From positions 1 through 14,485 of the forward strand of contig JAKPQT010000224.1 of the NCBI GenBank assembly GCA_029555885.1: a stretch of DNA of 14,485 nt, given 5' to 3'. Of this stretch, positions 1 to 7,432 are shown piece by piece. Under the pieces are notes generated by a model. That model had not been told where the DNA came from. It worked only from the letters and a program-made list of their open reading frames with translations, and did no database searches. The translations under genes were made by a program, and so were the position numbers. Positions within the stretch are counted from its first letter, which is position 1; the number at the start of each line of letters is the position of its first letter. This DNA comes from Chloroflexota bacterium (lineage in GTDB: Bacteria > Chloroflexota > Anaerolineae > CG2-30-64-16).

Positions 1-58
1 CCGCAATCTCGAGCTGGCCCTGCACGACGCGCTGGCCGCGACCGCCGACATCCGCTGA
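1..58 (+). CDS. 3' end of an unidentified upstream gene
   Basis: An open frame enters from the left edge and stops at TGA 56-58. Only 18 residues are visible, ending in LHDALAATADIR. It lies on the same strand as the following genes and its stop is 26 nt before the next start, so it is probably part of the same operon. The fragment is too short to assign a family. The start and most of the gene lie outside the window. Confidence 0.5.
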   Translation, partial: RNLELALHDALAATADIR

Positions 59-84
59 ACCCGGCCCACATCCAGGAGCGCACC

Positions 85-1209
85 ATGAACCAGGCCAACC
101 TCAGTCGCTTCGAGCAAGCGCTCCGCAGCCGCGGCTGCCGGGCCGCGCTGCTCGCCAGCCCCTGGACGCTCACCTGGCTCACCGGCTATGCATCCCCCAT
201 CCAGACCGGCCCGAGCCCGTTCGAGGGCGGGCCTGCGCTCGGCTGGTGGCAGGACGGCGGCCTGACGGTCATCGCGTCCGACGCGGAGGCCCCGGCCCTG
301 CGCGATTGCGGCGCGGAAGTCCGCGAATATGCCGGATATACCGTCGATGCGCCGCTGAACGTGGCCGCGCGGCAGGCGGCAGTCGTGCAGGACGTGGTGT
401 CTGCGGGCTGCGGGCCGGGCAAGGTTGCGGTCGAGCTCCGGTTCCTCCCTGCGGCGCTGCTACCCGCGGTGCAGGCCGCGCTGGGCAGCGCTGAGCTGAC
501 GCCCTTCGACGGCGCGCTCGATGCCTTGCGCGCGGTCAAGACCCCTGCCGAGATCGAGCTGCTGCGCGCCGCGCTCGCGCTGTGTGACCTGTCGCAGGCC
601 GAGATGGCCGAAGCCGTCCGCCCCGGCGTCAGCGAGATCGCGCTGTGGGGCCAAGTCAAGACACGGCTGGAGGTCACCGCGGGCGGCCGCCTGCCGGTCC
701 TGGCCGACCTGGTCGGCGGGCCGCGCACGGGGGACATCGGCGGGCTGCCGGGCGAGTACGTGCTGGCTGCGGGCGACCCGGTCATCGCGGATATCGTCCC
801 GCGGCTCAACGGCTACTGGGGCGACATCTGCGGCACGCACTTCGCCGGCGAGCCGCCGGCAGAGCTGCGCAAGCTCTACACGGTCGTCCACGACACGCTG
901 CGCCGCGGCATCGACGCGGTGCAGCCGGGCGTACGCGCGTGCGACCTGGACGCGCTGCTCCGCGGAGCAATCCGCGACGCGGGTTACCCGGTCTACCCGC
1001 ATCACTCCGGCCATGGGCTGGGCGTGAGCTTTCACGAGGAGCCGCGGCTGGTCCCTTATGACGAGATGCCCCTGGCCGAGGGGATGGTCATCGCCATCGA
1101 GCCGGGTATTTATCTGCCGGGCGTGGGCGGGGTGCGGCTGGAGGATGTGGTGCTCGTCACCGCGGACGGCTGCGAGCTGCTGACGCAGCACCTCGGCTGG
1201 ATGGGATAA
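85..1209 (+). CDS. M24 family metallopeptidase (Xaa-Pro peptidase/creatinase-like)
   Basis: This 374-residue protein has the two-domain layout of the prolidase/aminopeptidase P/creatinase family. An N-terminal creatinase-like domain covers about residues 1-150 (its motif WLTGY is at 31-35), and a C-terminal pita-bread catalytic domain covers about 155-374. All five metal ligands expected in M24 peptidases can be placed: D236, D247, H310 (in HHSGHGLG), E339 (in AIEPGIY) and E353 (in RLEDVV). A dinuclear-metal hydrolase is therefore likely. No signal peptide is seen, so it should be cytoplasmic. The start is supported by CAGGAG about 7 nt upstream. M24 proteins cleave Xaa-Pro bonds, but relatives such as creatinase and ectoine hydrolase act on C-N bonds of small metabolites. 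The sugar-locus setting makes a non-peptide substrate possible, and the sequence does not decide. It is followed 6 nt later by the SDR gene. Confidence 0.88.
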   Translation: MNQANLSRFEQALRSRGCRAALLASPWTLTWLTGYASPIQTGPSPFEGGPALGWWQDGGLTVIASDAEAPALRDCGAEVREYAGYTVDAPLNVAARQAAVVQDVVSAGCGPGKVAVELRFLPAALLPAVQAALGSAELTPFDGALDALRAVKTPAEIELLRAALALCDLSQAEMAEAVRPGVSEIALWGQVKTRLEVTAGGRLPVLADLVGGPRTGDIGGLPGEYVLAAGDPVIADIVPRLNGYWGDICGTHFAGEPPAELRKLYTVVHDTLRRGIDAVQPGVRACDLDALLRGAIRDAGYPVYPHHSGHGLGVSFHEEPRLVPYDEMPLAEGMVIAIEPGIYLPGVGGVRLEDVVLVTADGCELLTQHLGWMG

Positions 1210-1215
1210 GCGCAC

Positions 1216-1971
1216 ATGGCAGAGCGCAAGCGCGTGATTGTCTCCGGCGCATCGTCCGGCATCGGGCGGGCGACCGCGGAGCGTTTCGCCCGTGAGGGCT
1301 GGCACGTATGCGTCACCGCGCGGCGCGAGGCGGAGCTGCGCCGCGTCGTGGCGGAGTTCCCACCCGGAGAGCATCTCGTCTGCCCCGGCGATTACAGCGA
1401 CCCGGCCACCGCCGCCGCCATCGGCCAACAGATTGTGCAGCGTTGGGGCGGGCTGGACGCGCTGGTCAACTGCGCGGGCGTCTCTTTCGCCGGGCACACG
1501 ATCGACGCGCCGCTGGCCGACTTCCGCCGCAGCCTCGATATCATGCTCGATGGTGCCATCTACCTGACTCGCATGGCGGTGCCCCTGATGACCGGCGGGG
1601 GCCGCGTGATTCACGTGACCTCCATCCACGGGGAGCGCGCCGAGGCGCTTTCCGGCGGCTACGCGATGGCGAAGGCCGCCATCAACCAGTACTGCCGCAA
1701 CCTCGCGCTCGAGCTGGCACCGCGCAACATCCTGGTCAACGCGATTGCGCCGGGCTTCGTGCGCACCGCCATGAGCGTGGTCAACGGCGTGAGCGAGCTG
1801 GAGACCGAATGGTTCCGGCAGAACTATGTGGAGGGCCAGCACCTGCCGCTGCGCCGCGCCGCGGAGCCGGAGGAAATTGCGGGCGTGGCGCTCTTCCTCG
1901 CGGGGCCCGACGCGACCTACATCACGGGCCAGGTCATCACCGTGGACGGCGGGCTGACCATTACGTTCTGA
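1216..1971 (+). CDS. SDR family NAD(P)-dependent oxidoreductase
   Basis: This is a classical short-chain dehydrogenase/reductase of 251 residues, the usual family length. The Rossmann glycine motif GASSGIG is at 11-17 and NCAG at 85-88. The catalytic tetrad is N-S-Y-K: S136 (in HVTSIHG), Y149 and K153 (YAMAK), with a likely Asn near 110-115 not pinned down. APG at 178-180 and T184 fit the cofactor-binding region, and the C-terminal ITGQVITVDGG signature is at 236-246. Arg residues right after the second beta strand (TARRE, 34-38) favour NADP(H), by inference. The protein should be soluble and cytoplasmic. It starts 6 nt after the M24 stop and ends 25 nt before the LacI-type gene. With the Fe-ADH downstream, it probably interconverts a ketone and an alcohol in a sugar or polyol pathway; the substrate cannot be read from sequence. 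Confidence 0.92.
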   Translation: MAERKRVIVSGASSGIGRATAERFAREGWHVCVTARREAELRRVVAEFPPGEHLVCPGDYSDPATAAAIGQQIVQRWGGLDALVNCAGVSFAGHTIDAPLADFRRSLDIMLDGAIYLTRMAVPLMTGGGRVIHVTSIHGERAEALSGGYAMAKAAINQYCRNLALELAPRNILVNAIAPGFVRTAMSVVNGVSELETEWFRQNYVEGQHLPLRRAAEPEEIAGVALFLAGPDATYITGQVITVDGGLTITF

Positions 1972-1996
1972 AGTACAGACGAACGGGCAGGCGAAG

Positions 1997-3073
1997 ATGC
2001 CCAAACGACGAATCACTCTCGCAGATGTGGCACAGCGCGCCGGCGTATCGGTGGCGACCGCTTCACGCGCCATCAGCGGCACGACCACGGTCTCCGGCGA
2101 TGTGCGCCAGCGCGTGCTGGACGCGGCCGCCGCGCTCAACTACCAGCCGAACCTGCAGGCGCGGGCCTTGCGCCGCCGGGGCAGCCGGGTCGTCGGGCTG
2201 GTCGTGCCGAGCCTCGCCAACGCCTACTATGCCGCGCTCGCAGATGCCATCAGCCAGAACCTCGTGCGGCGGGGCTATCACCTGCTGCTCGCGCTGACTG
2301 CGGATGACCCGGCGGGCGAGACCGAAACGCTGTACGACATGGTGGGTCAGAACGTCGCTGGCCTCATCCTCGTGCCCTCGGCGCTCGACAGCGCCATGCT
2401 CGCCTACCTGGCCGAGCACGAGACGCCCGCGGTCGCCATCGTGCGCAGGGTGCCCGGCGATGCGCTGGACACCGTCACCTTCGAAGACACCCAGGGCGCG
2501 TACGCGGCCACCCGCTACCTCATCACCCTCGGCCACCGGCGCATCGGCTACATCGGCGGCGACGAGCAGTTCTCCAGCAACCGGGCCCGCTGGCAGGGCT
2601 ATGCCGATGCCATGCGCGACTTCGGCGTGCCGGTGGACCCGCAACTGGTCAAGATCGATCAGTTGCGCGCCACCTGGGGCACGCTGGCCTGCCTCGACCT
2701 GCTGAAGCTGGCTGCGCCGCCGACCGCCATCTTTGTGGCCAGCAACGCGGTCATGCCCGGCGTGATGCGCACGCTGCACTCGCAGCACGTCGACGTGCCT
2801 GCACAGCTTTCCCTGGTGTGCTTCGATGACGTGGACTGGTTTGCGTTCACGCGACCGAGCATCACCGCCATCCGCAGCAGCCAGGCCCGACTGGCCGAGG
2901 CCGCGATTACGCTCCTGTTGGAGCGCATCGAGCAGCCCGCGGCGCAGACCCGGCCCCCCGTGCTGCTGGAGATCGACTTTTCGCTGGTTGTGCGCGGCTC
3001 AACGGCCGTCCTCGCGCCTCAGCCCTCGGCGCAACGCCTGGAACAGGAGACACCCGATGGTCAACGAGTCTGA
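1997..3073 (+). CDS. LacI family transcriptional regulator
   Basis: This 358-residue protein has the standard LacI/GalR architecture. The N-terminal helix-turn-helix spans about 6-28 (ITLADVAQRAGVSVATASRA), followed by a hinge helix around 50-60 (YQPNLQARALRR) and a periplasmic-binding-protein-like effector domain from about 65 to 335. The effector domain carries the family blocks GYIGG (184-188) and LVCFDDVDWFAFTRPSITAI (273-292). The likely role is a sugar-responsive repressor of the surrounding transport and catabolic genes; the effector and operator are not identifiable. A weak GGCAGGCG sits upstream of the ATG. The last 17 nt overlap the start of the Fe-ADH gene, implying translational coupling. 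The regulator therefore lies inside the operon it probably controls. The tail after residue 335 (PQPSAQRLEQETPDGQRV) is a non-conserved extension created partly by this overlap. Confidence 0.95.
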   Translation: MPKRRITLADVAQRAGVSVATASRAISGTTTVSGDVRQRVLDAAAALNYQPNLQARALRRRGSRVVGLVVPSLANAYYAALADAISQNLVRRGYHLLLALTADDPAGETETLYDMVGQNVAGLILVPSALDSAMLAYLAEHETPAVAIVRRVPGDALDTVTFEDTQGAYAATRYLITLGHRRIGYIGGDEQFSSNRARWQGYADAMRDFGVPVDPQLVKIDQLRATWGTLACLDLLKLAAPPTAIFVASNAVMPGVMRTLHSQHVDVPAQLSLVCFDDVDWFAFTRPSITAIRSSQARLAEAAITLLLERIEQPAAQTRPPVLLEIDFSLVVRGSTAVLAPQPSAQRLEQETPDGQRV

Positions 3074-4394
3074 AAGCGTCCCGCACGGATCCGCGCCCGC
3101 CGCCTTCACGGCCGCGCGTGAGCTGCTGCTCGAATTCAAGGGCGAGACGTACATCCACGGCCTGGGCGTCCTGCCCCGCGTCGGCCCGGCCACGCGGCGG
3201 CTCGGCCCAGGCGACAGGGGCGCCCGCGGGCTGCTCGTCCGCGATCGCTTCGGCGGCGCGGAGCCGTACCTGGACCAGATTCGCGCATCCCTGGCAGCCG
3301 CAGGCGTCACGCTGGTCGGTGAGCTGGACGGCGCACGGGCCAATGCCCCGCGCGACGACCTGGAGCGCATCACCCACGGGCTGGCCGCGGCAAACCCGGA
3401 TGTGGTCATCAGCTTCGGCGGCGGCAGTACCATCGACGCGACCAAGGCCGCGGAGGTGCTCTGCACGCTCGGCGGCTCCGTGGAGGACTACTTCGGTACC
3501 GGCCTCGTCAGCCGGCGGCTGGCGGAGACGGGCAAGACCCTGCGCGGCCACGTCGCGATCCAGACTGCGGCCAGCTCCGGCGCGCACCTGACCAAATACT
3601 CGAACATCACCGACCTGAGCACCGGCCAGAAGAAGCTGATCGTGGACGAAGCCATCGTGCCCGCGCAGCCCGTGTTCGACTACGCGGTGACGTTCGGCGC
3701 GCCGCGTGCGCTGACCGCGGACGGCGCGCTGGATGGCTTCTCGCATGTGCTGGAGGTGCTCTACGGCGCGGTTGGCAAGCCCGGCTATGACCTCGTGGCA
3801 CGCGTTGCGCAGACGGCCATCACGCTCATCGTGAACTATCTGCCGGTCGTGCTGGCGGAGACCCCGGACGGCCAGCCGCCCACAGAAGCGCGAGAGGCGC
3901 TCGGCCTGGCGACGGACCTCGGCGGGTACGCCATCATGATCGGCGGCACGAACGGCGCGCACCTGACCAGCTTCTCGCTGGTGGACATCCTGAGCCACGG
4001 CCGCGCGTGCGCCATCATGAACCCATACTATACCGTGCTGTTCGCCCCGGCCATCCAGCAGCCGCTCGCACTGGTCGCGGGCATCTTCGAGGCTGCGGGG
4101 TATGCACCGGCGGGCACGACCCAGCTCGCGGGGCGCGCGCTGGGGGTCGCGGTCGCGCACGCCATGATGACCTTCCAGGAGAGCATCGGCTTCCCGGTCC
4201 GGCTGAACGATGTGCCCGGGTTCACCGATGACCACATCACGCGCGCGCTGGCCGCGGCAAAGAACCCGCAGCTCAAGAGCAAGCTGGAGAACATGCCCGT
4301 CGCGCTCTCCGCCGACCTGGTGGACGAGTACATGGGGCCGGTGCTGCGGGCCGCGCAGACGGGCGAGCTGTCGCTGATCCGCAATCTCGAGTAA
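3057..4394 (+). CDS. iron-containing (group III) alcohol dehydrogenase family protein
   Basis: The frame is open back to 2826, but the ATG at 3057 is preferred because CAGGAGA lies 6 nt upstream and everything before it lies inside the LacI gene. The resulting protein has 445 residues, longer than the usual 380-400, with an N-terminal extension of about 25 residues. The nucleotide-binding motif GGGSTIDATKAAEV is at 121-134, typical of dehydroquinate synthase-like Fe-ADHs. The first metal pair is D226 and H230 (LDGFSHVLE). The later His-rich segment is atypical: H302 and H314 (AHLTSF, then LSHGRA) are 12 residues apart, where FucO-type enzymes have ligands and catalytic His at spacings of 14 and 10. 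The role would be NAD(P)-dependent oxidation or reduction of an alcohol/aldehyde or hydroxy acid from the imported sugar. It belongs to the family with high confidence; substrate and metal are unknown. Confidence 0.9.
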   Translation: MVNESESVPHGSAPAAFTAARELLLEFKGETYIHGLGVLPRVGPATRRLGPGDRGARGLLVRDRFGGAEPYLDQIRASLAAAGVTLVGELDGARANAPRDDLERITHGLAAANPDVVISFGGGSTIDATKAAEVLCTLGGSVEDYFGTGLVSRRLAETGKTLRGHVAIQTAASSGAHLTKYSNITDLSTGQKKLIVDEAIVPAQPVFDYAVTFGAPRALTADGALDGFSHVLEVLYGAVGKPGYDLVARVAQTAITLIVNYLPVVLAETPDGQPPTEAREALGLATDLGGYAIMIGGTNGAHLTSFSLVDILSHGRACAIMNPYYTVLFAPAIQQPLALVAGIFEAAGYAPAGTTQLAGRALGVAVAHAMMTFQESIGFPVRLNDVPGFTDDHITRALAAAKNPQLKSKLENMPVALSADLVDEYMGPVLRAAQTGELSLIRNLE

Positions 4395-4407
4395 AGAGGC
4401 GCATGAG

Positions 4408-5385
4408 ATGAAGTCCAGGACGGCGCTTCCGTGGATAGTGCTGGGCGGCATCGTGCTGCTGGCCGTGGCGACAGTAGCCGTGCTGCGGCCGCTCCTCACG
4501 CGCGCGGCACCGCCGGCCACGGCCGCGTTGGGCGACACCTGGATGCGGCCAGCCGATGAGGCGACGATGGTCTACGTTCCCGGCGGCACATTCACGATGG
4601 GCAGCGACGACGCCCGCGTGGACTTCCTCTCGGCCATCTGCAGCGAGTACAACCGGGCATGTTACACCTGCAGCCCGGGCCGCTCCGTCTGTCACCGCCA
4701 GTGGTTCGACGACGAGCAGCCCGCCCACCCGGTCACACTCGATGCCTTCTGGCTGGACCGGACGGAGGTCACCAACGCGCAGTATGCGGCCTGCGTCGCG
4801 GCTGGGGCCTGCTCGCTGCCCAGCGAGACGGGCTTCTACTTGCGGAGCGACTACTTCCATGCCTCCGACTATGCCAGCCACCCTGTGCTGTACGTGAGCT
4901 GGCAGCAGGCGGCCGGCTACTGCGAGTGGGCCGGCGCAAGGCTGCCGACCGAGGCCGAGTGGGAATATGCGGCAGCCGGGCCGGACAGGCTGAACTTCCC
5001 CTGGGGCGACGAGTTCGACGGCACACGGTTGAACTTCTGCGACGACGGCTGCTGGCTGCCGGGCAGCGCCAGCGCGTGGCACGACGGCTTCGAGGAAACG
5101 GCCCCGGTCGGCAGCTTCCCTGCCGGCGCGAGCTGGGCCGGCGCGCTGGACCTGGCCGGCAACGCTGCGGAATGGGTGGCCGATTGGTATGCTGCCGACT
5201 ATTACGTTCAGTCCCCGGCGCTCAACCCACAAGGACCGGCGAGCGGCGACAACCGGGTGTACCGGGGCGGCGCCTGGGGCCTGCAGCCGCTCTACGCCTC
5301 CACCCGCTACCGTTCGTTCAAGCCGGCCGATGCGACGAACATCTATGTCGGATTTCGCTGTGCGCGCAGTGCATACGTGCGCTGA
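4408..5385 (+). CDS. membrane-anchored FGE-fold (SUMF1/formylglycine-generating enzyme-like) protein, probably non-catalytic
   Basis: This 325-residue protein starts with a short basic N-terminus and one hydrophobic helix (about 7-30), suggesting a signal anchor with the rest outside the membrane. The FGE-sulfatase domain runs from about 52 to 320. Recognisable blocks are MVYVPGGTFTMGS (54-66), FWLDRTEVTNAQY (114-126), RLPTEAEWEYAA (178-189), DLAGNAAEWVADWY (248-261), RGGAW (286-290) and GFRCAR (315-320). True FGEs have two copper-binding cysteines just after the RGGS(F/W) block. Here that stretch reads GLQPLYASTRYRSF, with no Cys, so sulfatase activation is unlikely. An inserted segment at 78-95 contains four Cys spaced C-x6-C-x2-C-x6-C. 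The gene sits between the Fe-ADH and the permeases, 13 nt after the former. A lectin-like or substrate-binding surface role is possible but inferred. No sulfatase is encoded in this window. Confidence 0.85.
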   Translation: MKSRTALPWIVLGGIVLLAVATVAVLRPLLTRAAPPATAALGDTWMRPADEATMVYVPGGTFTMGSDDARVDFLSAICSEYNRACYTCSPGRSVCHRQWFDDEQPAHPVTLDAFWLDRTEVTNAQYAACVAAGACSLPSETGFYLRSDYFHASDYASHPVLYVSWQQAAGYCEWAGARLPTEAEWEYAAAGPDRLNFPWGDEFDGTRLNFCDDGCWLPGSASAWHDGFEETAPVGSFPAGASWAGALDLAGNAAEWVADWYAADYYVQSPALNPQGPASGDNRVYRGGAWGLQPLYASTRYRSFKPADATNIYVGFRCARSAYVR

Positions 5386-5392
5386 GCGCACG
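5376..5392 (+). other. small hairpin around the stop codon of the FGE-like gene
   Basis: CGTGCGC (5376-5382) and GCGCACG (5386-5392) are perfect reverse complements. The TGA stop codon forms the three-base loop. There is no T-run after it, so it is not an intrinsic terminator. It could slow ribosomes or protect the upstream mRNA end, or it may be chance in GC-rich DNA. Confidence 0.3.
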
Positions 5393-5414
5393 CGCTCGCT
5401 AGGAGGACCCGATT

Positions 5415-6362
5415 ATGCAAGCAACGCAGACCCGGCATCGCAAACCGTTGTCCGCGATCGTGCGGTCCATGGCGTTCAAGGAGGCGCTTCTGGGCATCGC
5501 ATTTGCCCTGCCCTGGCTCATCCGCCTCTTCGTGCTGAACATCTACCCCATCTTTGCAGCCTTCTACTACAGCCTGACCGACTACAGCATCCTGGGCGAC
5601 TATAAGTGGATGGGGCTGGCGAACTATATAAAAATGTTCACCACCGATACGCTGCCGATGAAAGCCCTGTATAATAGCGCCTACTACAGCCTGGGCGCAG
5701 TGCCGCTGGGACTGCTGCTGGCGTTGTTCCTCGCGATCCTGCTCAACCAGAAGATTCACTTCCGGTCGTTCTTTCGCTCGGTGTTCTTTATCCCCTCGGT
5801 CGTGCCATCGGTGGCAAGCGCCGTCCTCTGGCTGTGGCTGCTCAATCCCCGTGTCGGCCTGATCAACTATGCCCTGTCCTTCTTCGGCATCGGTCGCATC
5901 CCGTGGACCAGCAGCGCACTGTGGATCAAGCCGGCCTTCATCCTGATGAGCCTGTGGGGCGTCGGCTGGACCGCCATCATCTTCATGGCCGGGTTGCAGG
6001 ACATCCCGACCCACCTGTATGAGGCGGCAGAAATCGACGGTGCTGGTCCGTGGGCCAAGTTCCGCAGCGTGACCATGCCGCTGCTGACGCCTACCATCTT
6101 CTTCAACCTGGTGATGGGCATCATCGGTTCGCTGCAAATCTTCGGACCGGCCTTCATCTTCAACAACGGCCCGTCCGGCGGCCCACAGAACTCCGCCCTG
6201 TTCTACGTCCTCTACCTGTACCAGCAGGCGTTCGTCTATCTGAACATGGGCTACGCGTCGGCGCTGGCGGTGATCATCTTCCTCCTCATCCTGGCGCTGA
6301 CGCTGATGGTGTTCCGGTCATCCCGCTTGTGGGTCTACTATGAGACGGAGGGGCGCAAATGA
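5415..6362 (+). CDS. sugar ABC transporter permease, MalF-type
   Basis: This 315-residue integral membrane protein belongs to the binding-protein-dependent transport permease family (carbohydrate uptake CUT1 type). About six hydrophobic segments can be placed, near 22-52, 88-110, 120-142, 172-195, 225-248 and 280-300. The cytoplasmic EAA loop that docks to the ATPase is clear at about 203-222, EAAEIDGAGPWAKFRSVTMP. A strong Shine-Dalgarno AGGAGG at 5401-5406 precedes the ATG. With the next gene it should form the membrane channel for the sugar bound by the downstream lipoprotein. The stop overlaps the next start (ATGA), indicating coupled translation at equal stoichiometry. Assignment to the family is certain; the transported sugar is not determinable. 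No ATPase gene is present in the window. Confidence 0.95.
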   Translation: MQATQTRHRKPLSAIVRSMAFKEALLGIAFALPWLIRLFVLNIYPIFAAFYYSLTDYSILGDYKWMGLANYIKMFTTDTLPMKALYNSAYYSLGAVPLGLLLALFLAILLNQKIHFRSFFRSVFFIPSVVPSVASAVLWLWLLNPRVGLINYALSFFGIGRIPWTSSALWIKPAFILMSLWGVGWTAIIFMAGLQDIPTHLYEAAEIDGAGPWAKFRSVTMPLLTPTIFFNLVMGIIGSLQIFGPAFIFNNGPSGGPQNSALFYVLYLYQQAFVYLNMGYASALAVIIFLLILALTLMVFRSSRLWVYYETEGRK

Positions 6363-7264
6363 GCCAGCTACTGACCAACCCCGCGCCCGGCACGGTGACG
6401 CCGGATACCAGGGGCAGGATGGGCAGCCTGCGTGCGACGCGTGCGATTCAGCACCTGTTCGTCTACGCAGTCCTGACCCTGTTCAGTGTTGCGTTCCTGT
6501 TCCCCCTCTTCTGGATGGCCAGCACATCCCTGAAGGAACAGGCGCGGGTGATGCAGATGCCGCCCCAGCTCATCCCGAACCCGGTTGACTGGCCCAACTA
6601 CGCCGAGGCGATGCGGATGCCGGGGTTCAACTTCCCGGTCCTGCTGCGGAACACCCTGGTCTACGCCATCGTGGAATCGATCGGCATCATCATCTCCTGC
6701 GTGCTGGTAGCCTACAGCTTCGCGCGGCTCAGGTGGCCGGGCCGCGACTTCTTCTTCATCCTGACGCTCGCCACAATGATGATTCCGGGCACCGTCACCC
6801 TGATTCCGACCTTCATCATCTTCAAGGAGCTGGGCTGGATCGGTGACCTGCGGCCCCTCATCATACCCGGGTTCTTCGGGTCGGCCTTCAATATTTTCCT
6901 GCTGCGCCAGTTCTTCATGGGCATTCCGCTGGAACTGAGCGATGCCGCAGTCGTCGACGGCGCCTCGCACCTACGCATCCTGACCCAAATCATGGCCCCG
7001 CTCGCGAAGCCGGCCATCACCACGGTGGCGCTGTTCGAGTTCCTGTGGTGTTGGAACGACTTCATGGGCCCGCTCATCTACCTGAGCAACGAATCCTGGT
7101 ACACGCTGTCGCTCGGGCTGTACGCGTTCCGCGGCCGCTGGGAAGTGCGGTACGACTTGATGATGGCCGCCACGATGGTCGTCACGCTGCCGATCTTGAT
7201 CCTGTTCTTCTTCGCCCAGCGCACCTTCATCGAAGGCATCGCGCTGACAGGCATCAAGGGCTGA
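6359..7264 (+). CDS. sugar ABC transporter permease, MalG-type
   Basis: This 301-residue permease pairs with the preceding MalF-type protein. The first membrane helix is near 33-55 and further helices lie near 98-122, 131-155, 165-185, 218-240 and 266-288. The EAA loop is at about 195-214 (DAAVVDGASHLRILTQIMAP). The segment LFPLFWMASTSLK (48-59) after helix 1 is typical of MalG-family CUT1 permeases. The N-terminal 30 residues are hydrophilic and lie in the cytoplasm. The ATG overlaps the upstream stop by 4 nt. The C-terminus IEGIALTGIKG is a typical family ending, supporting an intact protein. The solute-binding protein gene follows after a structured 168-nt gap, an inverted order compared with loci where the binding protein comes first. 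Confidence 0.95.
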   Translation: MSQLLTNPAPGTVTPDTRGRMGSLRATRAIQHLFVYAVLTLFSVAFLFPLFWMASTSLKEQARVMQMPPQLIPNPVDWPNYAEAMRMPGFNFPVLLRNTLVYAIVESIGIIISCVLVAYSFARLRWPGRDFFFILTLATMMIPGTVTLIPTFIIFKELGWIGDLRPLIIPGFFGSAFNIFLLRQFFMGIPLELSDAAVVDGASHLRILTQIMAPLAKPAITTVALFEFLWCWNDFMGPLIYLSNESWYTLSLGLYAFRGRWEVRYDLMMAATMVVTLPILILFFFAQRTFIEGIALTGIKG

Positions 7265-7288
7265 GCACAGCAGGCCGCGGGCAGCCGT

Positions 7289-7305
7289 CCAACCGCAGTG
7301 GTTGG
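7289..7305 (+). other. hairpin 1 in the permease/binding-protein gap
   Basis: CCAACC (7289-7294) and GGTTGG (7300-7305) are perfect reverse complements around a five-base loop, GCAGT. No T-run follows. It lies just before the strong Shine-Dalgarno at 7312-7319 and may act as an mRNA-stability or processing element. It is a short stem and could be chance. Confidence 0.35.
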
Positions 7306-7329
7306 CGCAGGAAGGAGGTCCCTATCGCA

Positions 7330-7377
7330 ATGTACCAAACGCCCGGCAAGGCGCTGGCCGCGCCAGTCCTTGCCTGA
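7330..7377 (+). CDS. possible 15-residue leader peptide upstream of the binding-protein gene
   Basis: The sequence AAGGAGGT at 7312-7319 is a full match to the Shine-Dalgarno consensus. It is followed 10 nt later by ATG and 15 sense codons (MYQTPGKALAAPVLA), then TGA. Nothing else in this gap starts from that ribosome site. The second half of the small ORF is itself a strong inverted repeat (7345-7374), so ribosomes translating it would melt the hairpin. That fits a leader peptide or a translated stability element controlling the solute-binding protein gene 55 nt downstream. The peptide resembles no known leader and could be a degraded remnant of an older gene start. Translation is not proven. 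Confidence 0.35.
   Translation: MYQTPGKALAAPVLA
7345..7374 (+). promoter_or_regulatory. hairpin 2: strong stem-loop between permease and binding-protein genes
   Basis: GGCAAGG (7345-7351) pairs with CCTTGCC (7368-7374), and CTGG (7354-7357) pairs with CCAG (7363-7366). A small internal bulge separates the two stems and the loop is CCGCG. No T-run follows, so a classical terminator is unlikely. Hairpins at this position in ABC operons often protect mRNA or partly stop transcription, so that the binding protein and the permeases are made at different levels; that role is inferred here. Confidence 0.55.
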
Positions 7378-7432
7378 CTCACAGCATTCCGTTCATGTTG
7401 GTTCTTGCCTAGCAGCAAAAAGGAGCAGACAG

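Noticed and set aside
1..13. The 13-mer CCGCAATCTCGAG also occurs at 4379-4391, both times encoding RNLE in frame.
   Set aside because: The surrounding residues do not match and the second copy is followed by a stop, so a shared origin is not supported.
460..2139. A 559-codon minus-strand frame covering the M24 and SDR genes.
   Set aside because: It lies antisense to two well-supported genes with conserved motifs, and its translation shows no family signature.
2907..4538. A 543-codon minus-strand frame opposite the Fe-ADH gene.
   Set aside because: Same reasoning: shadow of high third-position GC, no domain, and it crosses gene boundaries on the other strand.
4408..5385. Calling this gene a true sulfatase-modifying factor.
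   Set aside because: The catalytic cysteine positions are not conserved and no sulfatase gene is present nearby.
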